Shown here: piece after piece, positions 35,261-44,295 of the stretch
How the letters are laid out: each line of letters opens with the position of its first letter
Position numbering within the stretch: position 1 is the stretch's first letter
Assembly (NCBI GenBank): GCA_964465375.1
Contig: CAYXIJ010000019.1
Location: 1-49,252, forward strand
Source: CAJWKT01 sp964465375
Lineage (GTDB): Bacteria; Pseudomonadota; Gammaproteobacteria; Steroidobacterales; Rariloculaceae
Direction: 5' to 3'
Length of the DNA stretch: 49,252 bases
Position numbers and translations under genes: made by a program
Notes under the pieces: generated by a model
What the model saw: the letters and a program-made list of their open reading frames with translations, nothing else
What the model was told of the DNA's origin: nothing
Database searches by the model: none

Positions 35261-35941
35261 CTAGTCTGCGGCAAAGCAGTAGAGCAACCCAGCGCCTCCG
35301 CTAGCAACAAGATTCTCCTGACTGCAGCCCCTTGAGGGATGTGCGGCGGCCCATGGAGATAACCCAGGTTGTAGGCTGCGCCGGTCATGATGGCCAACCA
35401 TTGCCCTGCCTTCACCACCTGATGTCCAATTGCTACAAGTATTGTCTTCTCCGGCTGAGAATGCCGTACCGTCCACCTGTGTGCCAGTCAGGATATCGTG
35501 TTCCACCACCTCGGGTTGATCGGCCGGCGCAAACGCACTGCCGTCCACCTTAAGGTGAACGAATGGCAACATGCCACCGCTTTCATCAATTGCCGTTACG
35601 TGATTGATGTTGACGGTATCCTGGTGAAGCGCCGCAACATCAGCAGCAATCATTACTCCTTTGGCGTTATACCAGGGTCCCGAACCAATGCGGTCACGCG
35701 CATTCACGGCATCCGTTCCCTGGGTGCTGAGGTAGGCTGCCCAGTCCCTTTCACCCGCACCGGTAGCCTCGGCCAATTGCTGGCAATGCGCATCTGCGCC
35801 GGCCAGCCCGCCCAAATTAGCACCATCCCCAAGCCCCACGCTGGTTACAAAAAAGCCCATCTCCTGAGCCAGCCCAACGGAACTAAAAACCAAACTCGCA
35901 ACAACAGTTACGCCCAATTCCACATGTCGTGAAGCATTCAT
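35261..35941 (-). CDS. secreted DUF1554/lectin-fold-like protein B
   Basis: Paralogue of the gene at 31718-32440. The 226 residues have a signal peptide and then the same blocks in the same order: EMGFFVTS, NLGGLAGADAHCQ, AYLSTQG, ARDRIGSGPWYN, DILTG, CSNWTSG, GHHD, CSQENLV and GAGLLYCFA. The region between ARDRIG and DILTG is the most divergent. Function is unknown. It heads the leftward block B-phosphoesterase-amidohydrolase, divergent from the MFS gene. Confidence 0.7.
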   Translation of the reverse strand: MNASRHVELGVTVVASLVFSSVGLAQEMGFFVTSVGLGDGANLGGLAGADAHCQQLAEATGAGERDWAAYLSTQGTDAVNARDRIGSGPWYNAKGVMIAADVAALHQDTVNINHVTAIDESGGMLPFVHLKVDGSAFAPADQPEVVEHDILTGTQVDGTAFSAGEDNTCSNWTSGGEGRAMVGHHDRRSLQPGLSPWAAAHPSRGCSQENLVASGGAGLLYCFAAD

Positions 35942-36073
35942 TCAGCTCTCCCTTTTGTTTTTCTTTATAAGGCTCAAAAGATTTTCGCAGCTGCAATCTG
36001 CTGCAGCCCCAATGTGTCTTCTATCCAGCTAATATTAGCAGGCCAACAATGTGGCTCGCTTTCTCGTGGCGAC

Positions 36074-36082
36074 TGTTATACC
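36074..36082 (+). promoter_or_regulatory. possible extended -10 promoter of the MFS-cof operon
   Basis: TG-T-TATACC forms an extended -10 element 40 bases before the TTG start of the MFS gene. The matching -35 region is weak, so the call is tentative. Confidence 0.3.
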
Positions 36083-36122
36083 TTAAATCACCAACTCCCA
36101 AAAGCCTGAAAGGTACCGAACA

Positions 36123-37538
36123 TTGACTGAATCTAATACATCGCTCTCTTTGGCAGGGATACCTGCAGCACCCCCACTAGGATATTACAGCTGGATGCTC
36201 GGACAGGCTGCACGTGAGCCCCTTTACGTTATGGCAGTCATCTATATCTTCTTTCCTTATTTCAGTAATGTTGTGGTAGGAGATCCAGTTCGGGGGCAAA
36301 CACTCATCGGATTTCTCCAAGCCGGTTCAGGCCTTTTTATGGCACTTACCATTCCATTCCTAGGATCGATAGCGGACAAAATCGGCCAACGCAAACCTTG
36401 GATTATCAGTAGCCACATTGTCATGGGTTTAGTCGCAATCACCTTTTGGTGGATGCTCCCGGCAGGTGGCGGTCTCGGCCTGACCTTGAGTCTTTTGTTG
36501 TTATTTGTGTTTTTAATTGCGTTTGGTTATGCCGAAGTTTTTCATAACGCAATGCTGCCAAGCGTTGCGCCTGCGAGCAAAGCAGGAGTGCTTTCAGGCT
36601 TGGCTTTTTCTACCGGCAACCTGTGTGCAATTACCTTTATGCTCTTCATCCTGATTGGTTTCGCACTACCAGGTACACAGGATTGGTCCTTTTTGCCCGA
36701 CCAAGCGCTTTTTGGGATTGATCAGTCTACATTTGGACACAATCGAATTGTTGGGCCCATCGGCGCAACTTGGTTATTCCTGGCAACAGTGCCATTGCTG
36801 CTTTTCACCCCGGATGGCGTTGCCTCAAAGCAATCTCTATCCACCGCTGTTGTACAGGGGTTGCGGGATGTATTGACTACAATTCGACAACTGAAACATT
36901 ACTCCAATGTCGCCATCTATCTATTGGCTCGCATGTTTTACAACGATGGCGTAATGGGCGTTGTAATTTTTAGCGGGGTTTATGCATCGGGTACCTTTGG
37001 ATGGGATGCGACGTCAATGCTATTACTGGGACTGTGTACAACTGCATCCGCAATGTTTGGGGTCTATCTGGGCGGCCTACTCGATGACAAACTTGGCTCC
37101 CTTGCCACACTAAAGCTTGCTGTTAGCCTGGCGACGCTGACTTTACTAACCCTGGTATCGATGCAGCCTGATACAGTTCTTTTCGTCATTTCTGTCAGCA
37201 CGGAACCAGTCTGGGCATCTCCCTACTTCAGCACAGTATCCGAAATACTCTACTTCGCAATGTTCCAGATATTTGCTGCATTGGCCTTGACAAGCCTTTC
37301 TGCATCACGAACGTTCATGGCACGAATATCTCCCCCGGAGAAGGCTACCCAATTTTTTGGACTTTACAGCTTGAGTGGAACTGTGACGCTGTTTCTTGGC
37401 CCCTTAATGGTGGCAAGCACAACGGACTGGTTCCAGTCTCAGCAAATGGGATTTGCATCGCTCATCGTGCTGATGGTAATCGGTACTGCGATCCTATTTA
37501 GAGTCAAGCTGGAGCGAGCAACGGTCGCTCCCAGCTAG
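36123..37538 (+). CDS. MFS transporter, UMF1-like
   Basis: A 471-residue polytopic inner-membrane protein with about twelve hydrophobic segments. The loop LGSIADKIGQRKPWI between segments 2 and 3 is a major-facilitator motif A variant, and the overall pattern resembles the UMF1/Atg22 group. The substrate is unknown. The start is a TTG with AAAGG nine bases upstream; the next in-frame start would remove part of the first helix region. It precedes cofE by 41 bases and may be the first gene of the F420 operon. A link to F420 or its substrates is inferred from position only. Confidence 0.78.
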   Translation: MTESNTSLSLAGIPAAPPLGYYSWMLGQAAREPLYVMAVIYIFFPYFSNVVVGDPVRGQTLIGFLQAGSGLFMALTIPFLGSIADKIGQRKPWIISSHIVMGLVAITFWWMLPAGGGLGLTLSLLLLFVFLIAFGYAEVFHNAMLPSVAPASKAGVLSGLAFSTGNLCAITFMLFILIGFALPGTQDWSFLPDQALFGIDQSTFGHNRIVGPIGATWLFLATVPLLLFTPDGVASKQSLSTAVVQGLRDVLTTIRQLKHYSNVAIYLLARMFYNDGVMGVVIFSGVYASGTFGWDATSMLLLGLCTTASAMFGVYLGGLLDDKLGSLATLKLAVSLATLTLLTLVSMQPDTVLFVISVSTEPVWASPYFSTVSEILYFAMFQIFAALALTSLSASRTFMARISPPEKATQFFGLYSLSGTVTLFLGPLMVASTTDWFQSQQMGFASLIVLMVIGTAILFRVKLERATVAPS

Positions 37539-37579
37539 CGCCCTTCAAGGGCCATCTAGATGTCCAGTAATATGGTCAA

Positions 37580-38338
37580 ATGGTCAAACTGACGGCGATT
37601 CCTGACATCCCGCTGGTCAAGCCCGGCGATGATCTGGCGGGGATCCTCATTAAAACACTGGATCAAACTGGAATTGAGCCAGGCAAACAGGATGTCCTGG
37701 TTGTAGCTCAAAAAATTGTGTCAAAAGCGGAAGGTCGGTACGTCAATCTGGGGGCCATCTCACCCTCTGAGCGCGCCCTTTCTCTTGCGCATGCAGTGGA
37801 CAAGGACCCTCGTCTAGTAGAGGTGATCTTGTCAGAATCAGACGAAGTGGTCCGGTACAAACCTGGTGTCCTGATAGTAGCGCATCGTCTCGGACTGGTA
37901 CTGGCAAATGCGGGGATTGATCGTTCTAATCTTGACCCGGAACTTGAGGGAGAGCCGGTCTTACTGCTGCCTAAAGATCCCGATGCATCGGCCGCCACCC
38001 TTAAGGCCCGCCTGGATGGACATTATGGAGCTGAATTCGGAGTAGTGATTAGCGACAGCGTGGGGCGCGCATGGCGTAATGGTACCGTCGGAACGGCCCT
38101 GGGGAGTGCTGGCCTACCTGCACTTTACAATTTGATTGGCCAACTGGACCTGTGCGGAAAACCCCTGGAGGTGACGCAGACAGGCTTTGCCGACGAATTG
38201 GCCTCCGCTGCATCCCTGTTAATGGGGCAGGCCGACGAAAGCCTACCAGCCGTACTCGTTCACGGACTCACCTGGAAATCACCAGAGTTGAGTGCGAAAT
38301 CTCTGCAACGGCCTAAGGAGGAGGATCTCTTCCGGTGA
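37580..38338 (+). CDS. cofE: CofE, F420-0:gamma-glutamyl ligase
   Basis: GTP-dependent ligase that adds the glutamate tail to coenzyme F420-0. The 252 residues start IPDIPLVKPGDDL and contain DVLVVAQKIVSKAEGR, VISDSVGRAWRNGTVGTALGSAG and ADELASAASLLMGQ, the CofE signature blocks. It is a stand-alone ligase: the nitroreductase-like reductase domain fused to it in mycobacterial FbiB is absent. Two ATG triplets lie eight bases apart. The one at 37580 is in frame; the other opens a six-codon frame only. Its stop overlaps the cofC start (GTGA). Confidence 0.93.
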   Translation: MVKLTAIPDIPLVKPGDDLAGILIKTLDQTGIEPGKQDVLVVAQKIVSKAEGRYVNLGAISPSERALSLAHAVDKDPRLVEVILSESDEVVRYKPGVLIVAHRLGLVLANAGIDRSNLDPELEGEPVLLLPKDPDASAATLKARLDGHYGAEFGVVISDSVGRAWRNGTVGTALGSAGLPALYNLIGQLDLCGKPLEVTQTGFADELASAASLLMGQADESLPAVLVHGLTWKSPELSAKSLQRPKEEDLFR

Positions 38339-39018
38339 GCAAACATTCAGGATGTACCCGCACGTGTGCCGTTATTCCCATGAAAAATCTGGTGGTGGCA
38401 AAGCAGCGTCTCTCGGGGATACTTAGCGCCGTCGAACGACGTCAGCTGTCCCTTGAGATGCTCTTGGATGTCATCACCACGCTGAAGCGAGTGGGCGGCC
38501 TGGACACTGTCGCTGTCATCAGTCGCGACCCCCATATCATGGACCTGGCGCGAACCCGGAATGTTCGGGTACTTCACGACACAGAATCGTGCATGAATAC
38601 GGCACTGGCTGTGACAGCCCGGGTCCTGAGCACAGAAGGTTGCGAGACGATGTTGATAGTACCTGGAGACGTCCCCCTCACCACCCCCGCAGAGATCGAA
38701 AAGATCTTGGAAACACGGGATACCGGATTCCCGGTTACGCTGGTTCCCGACCGCAGGCGAATCGGAACTAATGCTCTGTCTTGTTCGCCACCCACGGCAA
38801 TTACGCCTTGCTTTGGTCAATACAGCTTGATACGCCACCAAAAGGCTGCAAAAAAAGCCGGGCTCCCCAGCACAGTCCTGGAGCTCCCGGAGCTTGCGCT
38901 GGATATTGATATTCCAGAAGATGTATTTGCTCTGAGGGCACGGAAAGGACGGAGTCGCACGCACGAGTTCCTCAAGGCGGTGCCAGCACAGACACTCCAC
39001 CACGGAGAACTGCGGTGA
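38335..39018 (+). CDS. cofC: CofC/FbiD, phospholactate-type guanylyltransferase
   Basis: Activates a three-carbon phosphoacid with GTP for F420 synthesis. The acid may be 2-phospholactate, phosphoenolpyruvate or 3-phosphoglycerate, depending on lineage. The 227 residues show IPMKNLVVAKQRLSGIL with the nucleotide-binding basic residues, MLIVPGDVPLTTPAEI with the metal-binding Asp, a TNALSC segment and LDIDIPEDV. The start is GTG overlapping cofE; the stop overlaps cofGH. Which acid is used cannot be read safely from sequence alone. The missing FbiB reductase argues against the phosphoenolpyruvate route unless a reductase is elsewhere. Confidence 0.9.
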   Translation: MSKHSGCTRTCAVIPMKNLVVAKQRLSGILSAVERRQLSLEMLLDVITTLKRVGGLDTVAVISRDPHIMDLARTRNVRVLHDTESCMNTALAVTARVLSTEGCETMLIVPGDVPLTTPAEIEKILETRDTGFPVTLVPDRRRIGTNALSCSPPTAITPCFGQYSLIRHQKAAKKAGLPSTVLELPELALDIDIPEDVFALRARKGRSRTHEFLKAVPAQTLHHGELR

Positions 39019-41417
39019 AACAGTCCTATTCAAGTCCCGGCCGCCAGGAAATACCCGAGCTGGCACGGCGTACGCCATTACCCGAACTAATTGCGTCTGC
39101 AGGAAGGCTAAGAGATCAGGCAAAAGGGAACATCGTGAGCTACTCCCGAAAAGCGTTCATTCCGCTCACAATGCTGTGCCGGGATGTCTGTCATTATTGT
39201 ACTTTCGCAAAGACACCCCGGAACATCGAAAATGCGTATCTCTTGCCGGAACAGATCATCAGCATTGCCCGGGCAGCACAGGAAAAAGGCTGCCGAGAGG
39301 CACTTTTCACCCTGGGGGATAAGCCGGAACTCCGATACCGTGCAGCGCGGGAGGCACTGGATAATCTTGGCTTTGGATCAACCCTGGAATATCTGGCTCA
39401 TGCGGCCAAGCTGGTGTTACAAGAGACTGACTTACTTCCGCATCTAAATCCTGGTGTACTGACCTTGGATGACTATCAAAGCCTACGCTCTGTATCTCCA
39501 TCTATGGGATTAATGCTCGAGTCCTCCTCCTCACGTTTGTGTGAACCCGGCGGCCCCCATTACGGTTCCCCAGATAAAGATCCACAGATTCGGCTAGCCT
39601 CTATTGCGAGTGCTGGCAAAGCACGTGTACCACTCACCTCTGGCATTCTTATCGGTATTGGCGAGACTCGAGAGGAACGCATCGATAGTCTATTAGCGCT
39701 CCGGGCCCTGCACGAGCGTTACGGACATATCCAGGAGATCATCGTCCAAAATTTCATACCAAAACCAGGCACAATCATGTCCAAGTCTCAGCCTCCGGAC
39801 GGCAAGGAGTTGCTATGGACAGTGGCAATGTCTCGGCACCTGTTTGGGTCGGACATGAATATCCAGGTACCCCCAAATCTGAACCCCTCGATTCTGCTGG
39901 AGTTGATAGAGGCCGGAATTAATGATTGGGGTGGCGTATCCCCGGTCACCCCGGACCACGTCAATCCGGAATCACCTTGGCCGCAGATTAAGAAGTTAGA
40001 GAAGATGACTGCTGCGTCCGGGAAAACTTTGGTCCAGCGTCTGACCATCTACCCAGAGTTCGTTCAGCGCAGTGAGTACTGGGTTAACCCCAAATTACTC
40101 ACCCGTATACGACATTGCTCTGACAGTGACGGATTCGCTCGAAGCGACAAATGGGCGCCGGGCACAGCATTGCGGACCCCGTTCTCGATCAAGAACAGAA
40201 CACGGAATCGGAGCTCGCACGGCAAACTGGAACAGTTACTGTTTAGGGCTAGAAATGGCGAACGCTTGAGTGAAAGTGAAATTACAGCTCTTTTCAGCGT
40301 CCGTGGCGTGGACTTCAAGCTTGTTTGTCAAAATGCTGATGATCTGCGCCGTGAGGCCTGTGGTGATGTCATTACCTTCGTGGTTAATAGAAATATCAAC
40401 TACACAAATGTCTGCAAATACAAATGTCGGTTCTGTGCATTCTCTAAAGGGAAGGCATCTGAAAATCTGCGGGGCACGCCCTACGTATTGGATGTTAGCG
40501 AGATCAGCCGACGCACAGAAGAGGCGTGGAACCGAGGTGCCACAGAGGTCTGCCTGCAGGGTGGTATTCATCCGGCATTTACTGGTAATACGTATTTGAC
40601 TATCTGCCGGGCCGTTAAGGAAGCGGCACCGGACATGCACATCCATGCCTTCTCGCCATTGGAGATTAGCCACGGAGCCGAAACGCTCAGCTTGAGTGTT
40701 TCGGTATTCTTGCAGCGACTGCGCAAGGCTGGTCTCAGTAGCCTACCCGGTACCGCAGCTGAAATACTGGATGATGATATACGCCAGATCATTTGCCCCG
40801 ACAAACTATCAACAGATGAGTGGATGAATGTAGTTCGCACTGCCCATAAGTTGGGCATTCCTACAACCTCAACCATTATGTTTGGCCATTTGGAAACACC
40901 AAGGTCTTGGGCAAAGCATCTCCTGCTAATACGAGACTTACAGCAAGACACGGGCGGGTTGACTGAGTTCGTACCTCTGCCCTTTGTACACATGGAAGCC
41001 CCAATGTACCTGAGGGGACGGGCCAGAAAAGGACCTACCTACCGGGAAGCACTACTCATGCATGCTGTTGCACGACTGGCACTCAATCCGTTTGTCACAA
41101 ACATCCAAACTTCGTGGGTGAAGATGGGGGAGGCCGGTGCAGTCGACTGTTTGGCTGCGGGGGCGAATGATCTCGGAGGCACACTGATGAATGAATCTAT
41201 CTCAAAGGCCGCCGGGGCCAGTCATGGCCAAGAGCTTGAGCCCGCTAAAATACACGCTCTGACTAGCCGCTTGGGACGGTCTGGTCAGCAACGAACAACT
41301 CTGTACAAGAGTCCCGACCAGGAGCGCTTGTTGATGGCACATAAAGTAAAACCGTTATTCCCTGCCCAATACCGGCATGCCAATGAGTATTGCCCTCGCA
41401 ACGCATCGAGAACATGA
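39015..41417 (+). CDS. CofG-CofH fusion (FbiC-like), 7,8-didemethyl-8-hydroxy-5-deazariboflavin (Fo) synthase
   Basis: Makes the deazaflavin chromophore Fo from tyrosine and 5-amino-6-ribitylaminouracil using two radical SAM centres. The 800-residue protein has a CofG half with CRDVCHYCTF near residue 55 and a CofH half with CKYKCRFCAF near residue 465. Both are CxxxCxxC clusters. The half order is that of actinobacterial FbiC (about 856 aa), whereas methanogens use two separate genes. GTG start overlaps cofC. The stop is one base before the fgd start, so tight coupling is expected. Confidence 0.94.
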   Translation: MKQSYSSPGRQEIPELARRTPLPELIASAGRLRDQAKGNIVSYSRKAFIPLTMLCRDVCHYCTFAKTPRNIENAYLLPEQIISIARAAQEKGCREALFTLGDKPELRYRAAREALDNLGFGSTLEYLAHAAKLVLQETDLLPHLNPGVLTLDDYQSLRSVSPSMGLMLESSSSRLCEPGGPHYGSPDKDPQIRLASIASAGKARVPLTSGILIGIGETREERIDSLLALRALHERYGHIQEIIVQNFIPKPGTIMSKSQPPDGKELLWTVAMSRHLFGSDMNIQVPPNLNPSILLELIEAGINDWGGVSPVTPDHVNPESPWPQIKKLEKMTAASGKTLVQRLTIYPEFVQRSEYWVNPKLLTRIRHCSDSDGFARSDKWAPGTALRTPFSIKNRTRNRSSHGKLEQLLFRARNGERLSESEITALFSVRGVDFKLVCQNADDLRREACGDVITFVVNRNINYTNVCKYKCRFCAFSKGKASENLRGTPYVLDVSEISRRTEEAWNRGATEVCLQGGIHPAFTGNTYLTICRAVKEAAPDMHIHAFSPLEISHGAETLSLSVSVFLQRLRKAGLSSLPGTAAEILDDDIRQIICPDKLSTDEWMNVVRTAHKLGIPTTSTIMFGHLETPRSWAKHLLLIRDLQQDTGGLTEFVPLPFVHMEAPMYLRGRARKGPTYREALLMHAVARLALNPFVTNIQTSWVKMGEAGAVDCLAAGANDLGGTLMNESISKAAGASHGQELEPAKIHALTSRLGRSGQQRTTLYKSPDQERLLMAHKVKPLFPAQYRHANEYCPRNASRT

Positions 41418-41418
41418 C

Positions 41419-42423
41419 ATGCTAAGACTTGGATATAAAGCCTCCGCGGAGCAGTTCGGGCCTAATGAGCTTCTTGCTTATACCCTCCTAGCCGAAAAAA
41501 AAAGTTTTGATTCAGTCTTCATTAGCGATCACTTTCAACCGTGGCGCCACCACGGTGGTCACGCACCCTTTGCACCAGCCTGGCTGGGAGCAGCTGGCGC
41601 ACAAACTTCCCGGATCATGCTTGGTACAAGTGTCCTTACACCAACTTTTCGATATCACCCCTCCATCGTCGCTCAATGCTTCGGCACGCTGGGGACAATG
41701 TTCCCGGGCCGTGTCATTCTGGGCATTGGAACGGGAGAATCGTTGAACGAGGTGCCGGCCACTGGTGTCAAATGGCCAGAGATTAAGGAACGATTCGCAC
41801 GGCTACGTGAGGCCGTTAGGTTAATCCGCAAACTCTGGTCGGAGGAGCAAGTGAGTTTCGAGGGTGAATTCTATAGAACAGAGAATGCAACTATCTATGA
41901 CCGTCCTGACAAGATGCCACCGATTTATATTGCCGGTGCTGGGCCTATGATTGCAAAGTTCTCTGGCAGGATCGCCGATGGCTTCATTTGTACCAGCGGG
42001 AAACCAATGGAACTCTATAGCGAGAAACTACTACCTAATGTCGCGGCGGGCCTAGAAGCGTCCGGGCGCAAACCCGAAAATATCGATCTTGCGATCGAGC
42101 TAAAGGTATCCTTCCATACCGACAAAAAAAGAGCACTGGAGGATACCCGTCACTGGGCCGCCCTCGCGCTGTCCCCGGAAGAGAAAATGTCGGTTGAAAA
42201 CCCCCTGGAGATGGAGAGACTTGCTGAAAGTTTATCAGTGGAGCGCGCAGCATCACGGTGGATCGTATCTACGGACCCTGGCGAGCATGTTGAGAAAATT
42301 CGACAGTACATCGACCTTGGTTTCCGTCATCTTATTTTCCACTCCCCAGACCCGGATCAGGAACACTTCATTCACCTCTATGCCAAATCCGTGCTCCCCA
42401 AACTACGGGCTGCCTTCAGTTAG
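41419..42423 (+). CDS. fgd: F420-dependent glucose-6-phosphate dehydrogenase
   Basis: Oxidises glucose 6-phosphate to 6-phosphogluconolactone with reduction of F420. The 334 residues follow Mycobacterium FGD1 closely: LGYKASAEQF, SDHFQPWRHHGGHAPF, LGTSVLTPTFRYHP and GTGESLNE. All residues reported for FGD1 catalysis and phosphate binding are present. Asp37, His38, Trp42 and Glu107 match FGD1 Asp39, His40, Trp44 and Glu109. Lys195, Lys256 and Arg280 match its phosphate-binding Lys198, Lys259 and Arg283. This favours true glucose-6-phosphate specificity over a generic luciferase-like oxidoreductase. The ATG at 41419 is one base after the cofGH stop; a longer frame from 41377 lies inside cofGH. 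Confidence 0.9.
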   Translation: MLRLGYKASAEQFGPNELLAYTLLAEKKSFDSVFISDHFQPWRHHGGHAPFAPAWLGAAGAQTSRIMLGTSVLTPTFRYHPSIVAQCFGTLGTMFPGRVILGIGTGESLNEVPATGVKWPEIKERFARLREAVRLIRKLWSEEQVSFEGEFYRTENATIYDRPDKMPPIYIAGAGPMIAKFSGRIADGFICTSGKPMELYSEKLLPNVAAGLEASGRKPENIDLAIELKVSFHTDKKRALEDTRHWAALALSPEEKMSVENPLEMERLAESLSVERAASRWIVSTDPGEHVEKIRQYIDLGFRHLIFHSPDPDQEHFIHLYAKSVLPKLRAAFS

Positions 42424-42483
42424 AGATGCCGGCCAGTTGATTGATCTGACCGCATATGGGTACCCGTGGGCCGGGCCAGAACT

Positions 42484-43473
42484 ATGAGGACGCACCCGGG
42501 TTCAGTGGTTGCCCTATCCGGAGGGGTCGGTGGCGCCAAACTTGCCTTAGGCCTCCACCGGATTCTTGATACTGGGAAGCTCACAATTATTTGTAATACC
42601 GGAGATGATTTTCGCCACCTAGGACTTCATATTTGTCCAGACATCGATACGATCCTTTATACACTTTCCGGTTTAGCGGACCCGGACAGGGGCTGGGGCC
42701 GGCATGGTGAGACATGGAACTTTATGGAGACCCTCAAGGACCTAGGCGGCGAGACTTGGTTCCGCATCGGCGACAGGGATTTAGCTACTCACACAGAGCG
42801 AACACAACGGCTTAAGCATGGTGAATCACTGTCAGCAGTTACTGATCACTTTCGGCAGCGGCTGGGGATCTCTACACGTATCGTGCCTATGAGTGATGAC
42901 CCAGTGCGCACACAGTTACTCTCTGAAACAGGCTGGCTTGACTTCCAGGACTACTTTGTTCGTCAGCAATGTAACCCGGTAGTAAGGGAAATCGCGTTTG
43001 CCGGCGCTGAAAAATCCGGGCCGGCTCCAGAGGCCATCTCTGCACTGAACGACCCACAACTACAAACAGTAGTGATTTGCCCGTCAAATCCCCTCATCAG
43101 CATTGAGCCCATTCTGGCGGTGCCGGGCATTCGTGAGGCATTGAAGGGCTGTTCCGCACCACTAGTTGGTGTATCTCCGATAATTGACGGTCGCGCGATT
43201 AGAGGGCCCGCCGATAAACTAATGCGGGAACTCAGCTTTGGCTCAAGTGCAGCAGCGGTTGCACAACGTTATTCTGATTTGATCGATGCCTGGGTGGTTG
43301 ACAAAGTGGATGCGGATACGCCGGTTCCTGGCAACGTCAAAAAGGTGATCACCTCAACAATGATGATCAGTATGGAAGACCGCGAGAGGCTTGCGCACGA
43401 TGTTTTAGATGCAGCCCAACAAATGAGCTCCAAGCAACTAAGCACTACGAAGACCGTAGATGTGTCTGCATGA
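42484..43473 (+). CDS. cofD: CofD, 2-phospho-L-lactate transferase (FbiA-like)
   Basis: Transfers the phospho-acid moiety from the CofC product to Fo, giving F420-0 or its dehydro form. From the ATG at 42484 the protein is 329 aa. It has VALSGGVGGAKLALGL for nucleotide binding, ICNTGDDFRHLGLHICPDIDT, the Fo-binding region around WFRIGDRD, and CPSNPLISIEPIL. A GTG six codons upstream is possible. It is separated from fgd by 60 bases and from pgl by 19. The interposition of fgd between cofGH and cofD shows that biosynthesis and use of the cofactor are in one transcription unit. Confidence 0.93.
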   Translation: MRTHPGSVVALSGGVGGAKLALGLHRILDTGKLTIICNTGDDFRHLGLHICPDIDTILYTLSGLADPDRGWGRHGETWNFMETLKDLGGETWFRIGDRDLATHTERTQRLKHGESLSAVTDHFRQRLGISTRIVPMSDDPVRTQLLSETGWLDFQDYFVRQQCNPVVREIAFAGAEKSGPAPEAISALNDPQLQTVVICPSNPLISIEPILAVPGIREALKGCSAPLVGVSPIIDGRAIRGPADKLMRELSFGSSAAAVAQRYSDLIDAWVVDKVDADTPVPGNVKKVITSTMMISMEDRERLAHDVLDAAQQMSSKQLSTTKTVDVSA

Positions 43474-43492
43474 AAAAAGTCCTGTGGTCCAG

Positions 43493-44233
43493 ATGACAGC
43501 GAATATTACAGTTCACTCCGACGCCGACGCTCTGGCACGCACGGCTGTAGAACTGATTATCAGCTACCTCTCCTCCAAGGCTGGGCGGTTAGCCGTGGCA
43601 CTTTCAGGAGGCTCGACTCCGAAGCGGCTCTATGAACTACTGGCAAGCCCGGAATATGCTGAGCGCATCCCGTGGCCACGAGTACATTGGTTCTGGGGCG
43701 ACGAACGCTTTGTCCCGCCGGATGATCCGCGGAGCAACTTTCATATGTTCAAGGCCACCGTTTTGCCGCATGTTCCCGCTCCAACCACGAACATACATCC
43801 CATCCCGACGGTAGGCCTTACTCCAAAGAAAGCAGCCGATGCGTATGTTACAGAACTACAAAAATTTCACGGGGATTCCGTGCTTAGAGAGGATGACCCG
43901 CTGTTCGACGTTGTCCTGCTAGGACTAGGGGATGACGGCCATACTGCTTCTTTGTTTCCTGGTGCAACTGCTCTTGAAGAGCGGTCGGCCTGGGTGGCAG
44001 CAGTACGCTCTCCCCAGTCCGAGCCGCGGATCACCTTAACGTACCCAGCACTAGAGTCCTGCCGTCACTGCCTCTTCCTTGTCGCTGGCCCGGCGAAGAA
44101 AGAGGCCCTAACTGCTGTTCTCCGTGACGAGGATATCCCGGCAACCCGACTAGAACCCCACGGGCAGTGCACTTGGCTTGTGGACCGATCGGCTGCGCCC
44201 GGCGATGATAAATTCATCCCACCCCGGCTGTAA
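43493..44233 (+). CDS. pgl: 6-phosphogluconolactonase (DevB/SOL type)
   Basis: Hydrolyses 6-phosphogluconolactone, the direct product of the fgd enzyme encoded upstream. From the ATG at 43493 the protein is 246 aa with VALSGGSTPKRLYELL, WFWGDERFVPPDDPRSNF and LGLGDDGHTASLFPG, the sugar-isomerase-like motifs of the family. The open frame extends 11 codons upstream into cofD, but the conserved N-terminus and spacing favour 43493. Co-transcription with fgd and cofD is expected. Confidence 0.94.
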   Translation: MTANITVHSDADALARTAVELIISYLSSKAGRLAVALSGGSTPKRLYELLASPEYAERIPWPRVHWFWGDERFVPPDDPRSNFHMFKATVLPHVPAPTTNIHPIPTVGLTPKKAADAYVTELQKFHGDSVLREDDPLFDVVLLGLGDDGHTASLFPGATALEERSAWVAAVRSPQSEPRITLTYPALESCRHCLFLVAGPAKKEALTAVLRDEDIPATRLEPHGQCTWLVDRSAAPGDDKFIPPRL

Positions 44234-44295
44234 CTATCTGGAAACGTTACGCCGATACCCCGCTGCAAAAATTTATTGGCCGCAAAGAAAAAGAC

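Noticed and set aside
37572..37592. Six-codon leader frame overlapping the cofE start (two ATGGTCAAA-like units)
   Set aside because: Probably chance duplication of a short string; no attenuator structure or stop-related regulation can be argued.
38347..39123. A 258-codon frame antisense to cofC
   Set aside because: Shadow of the cofC and cofGH coding sequence; Cys- and His-rich composition without recognisable motifs.
41377..41418. Extended start of fgd within cofGH
   Set aside because: ATG at 41419 matches the FGD N-terminus and directly follows the cofGH stop.
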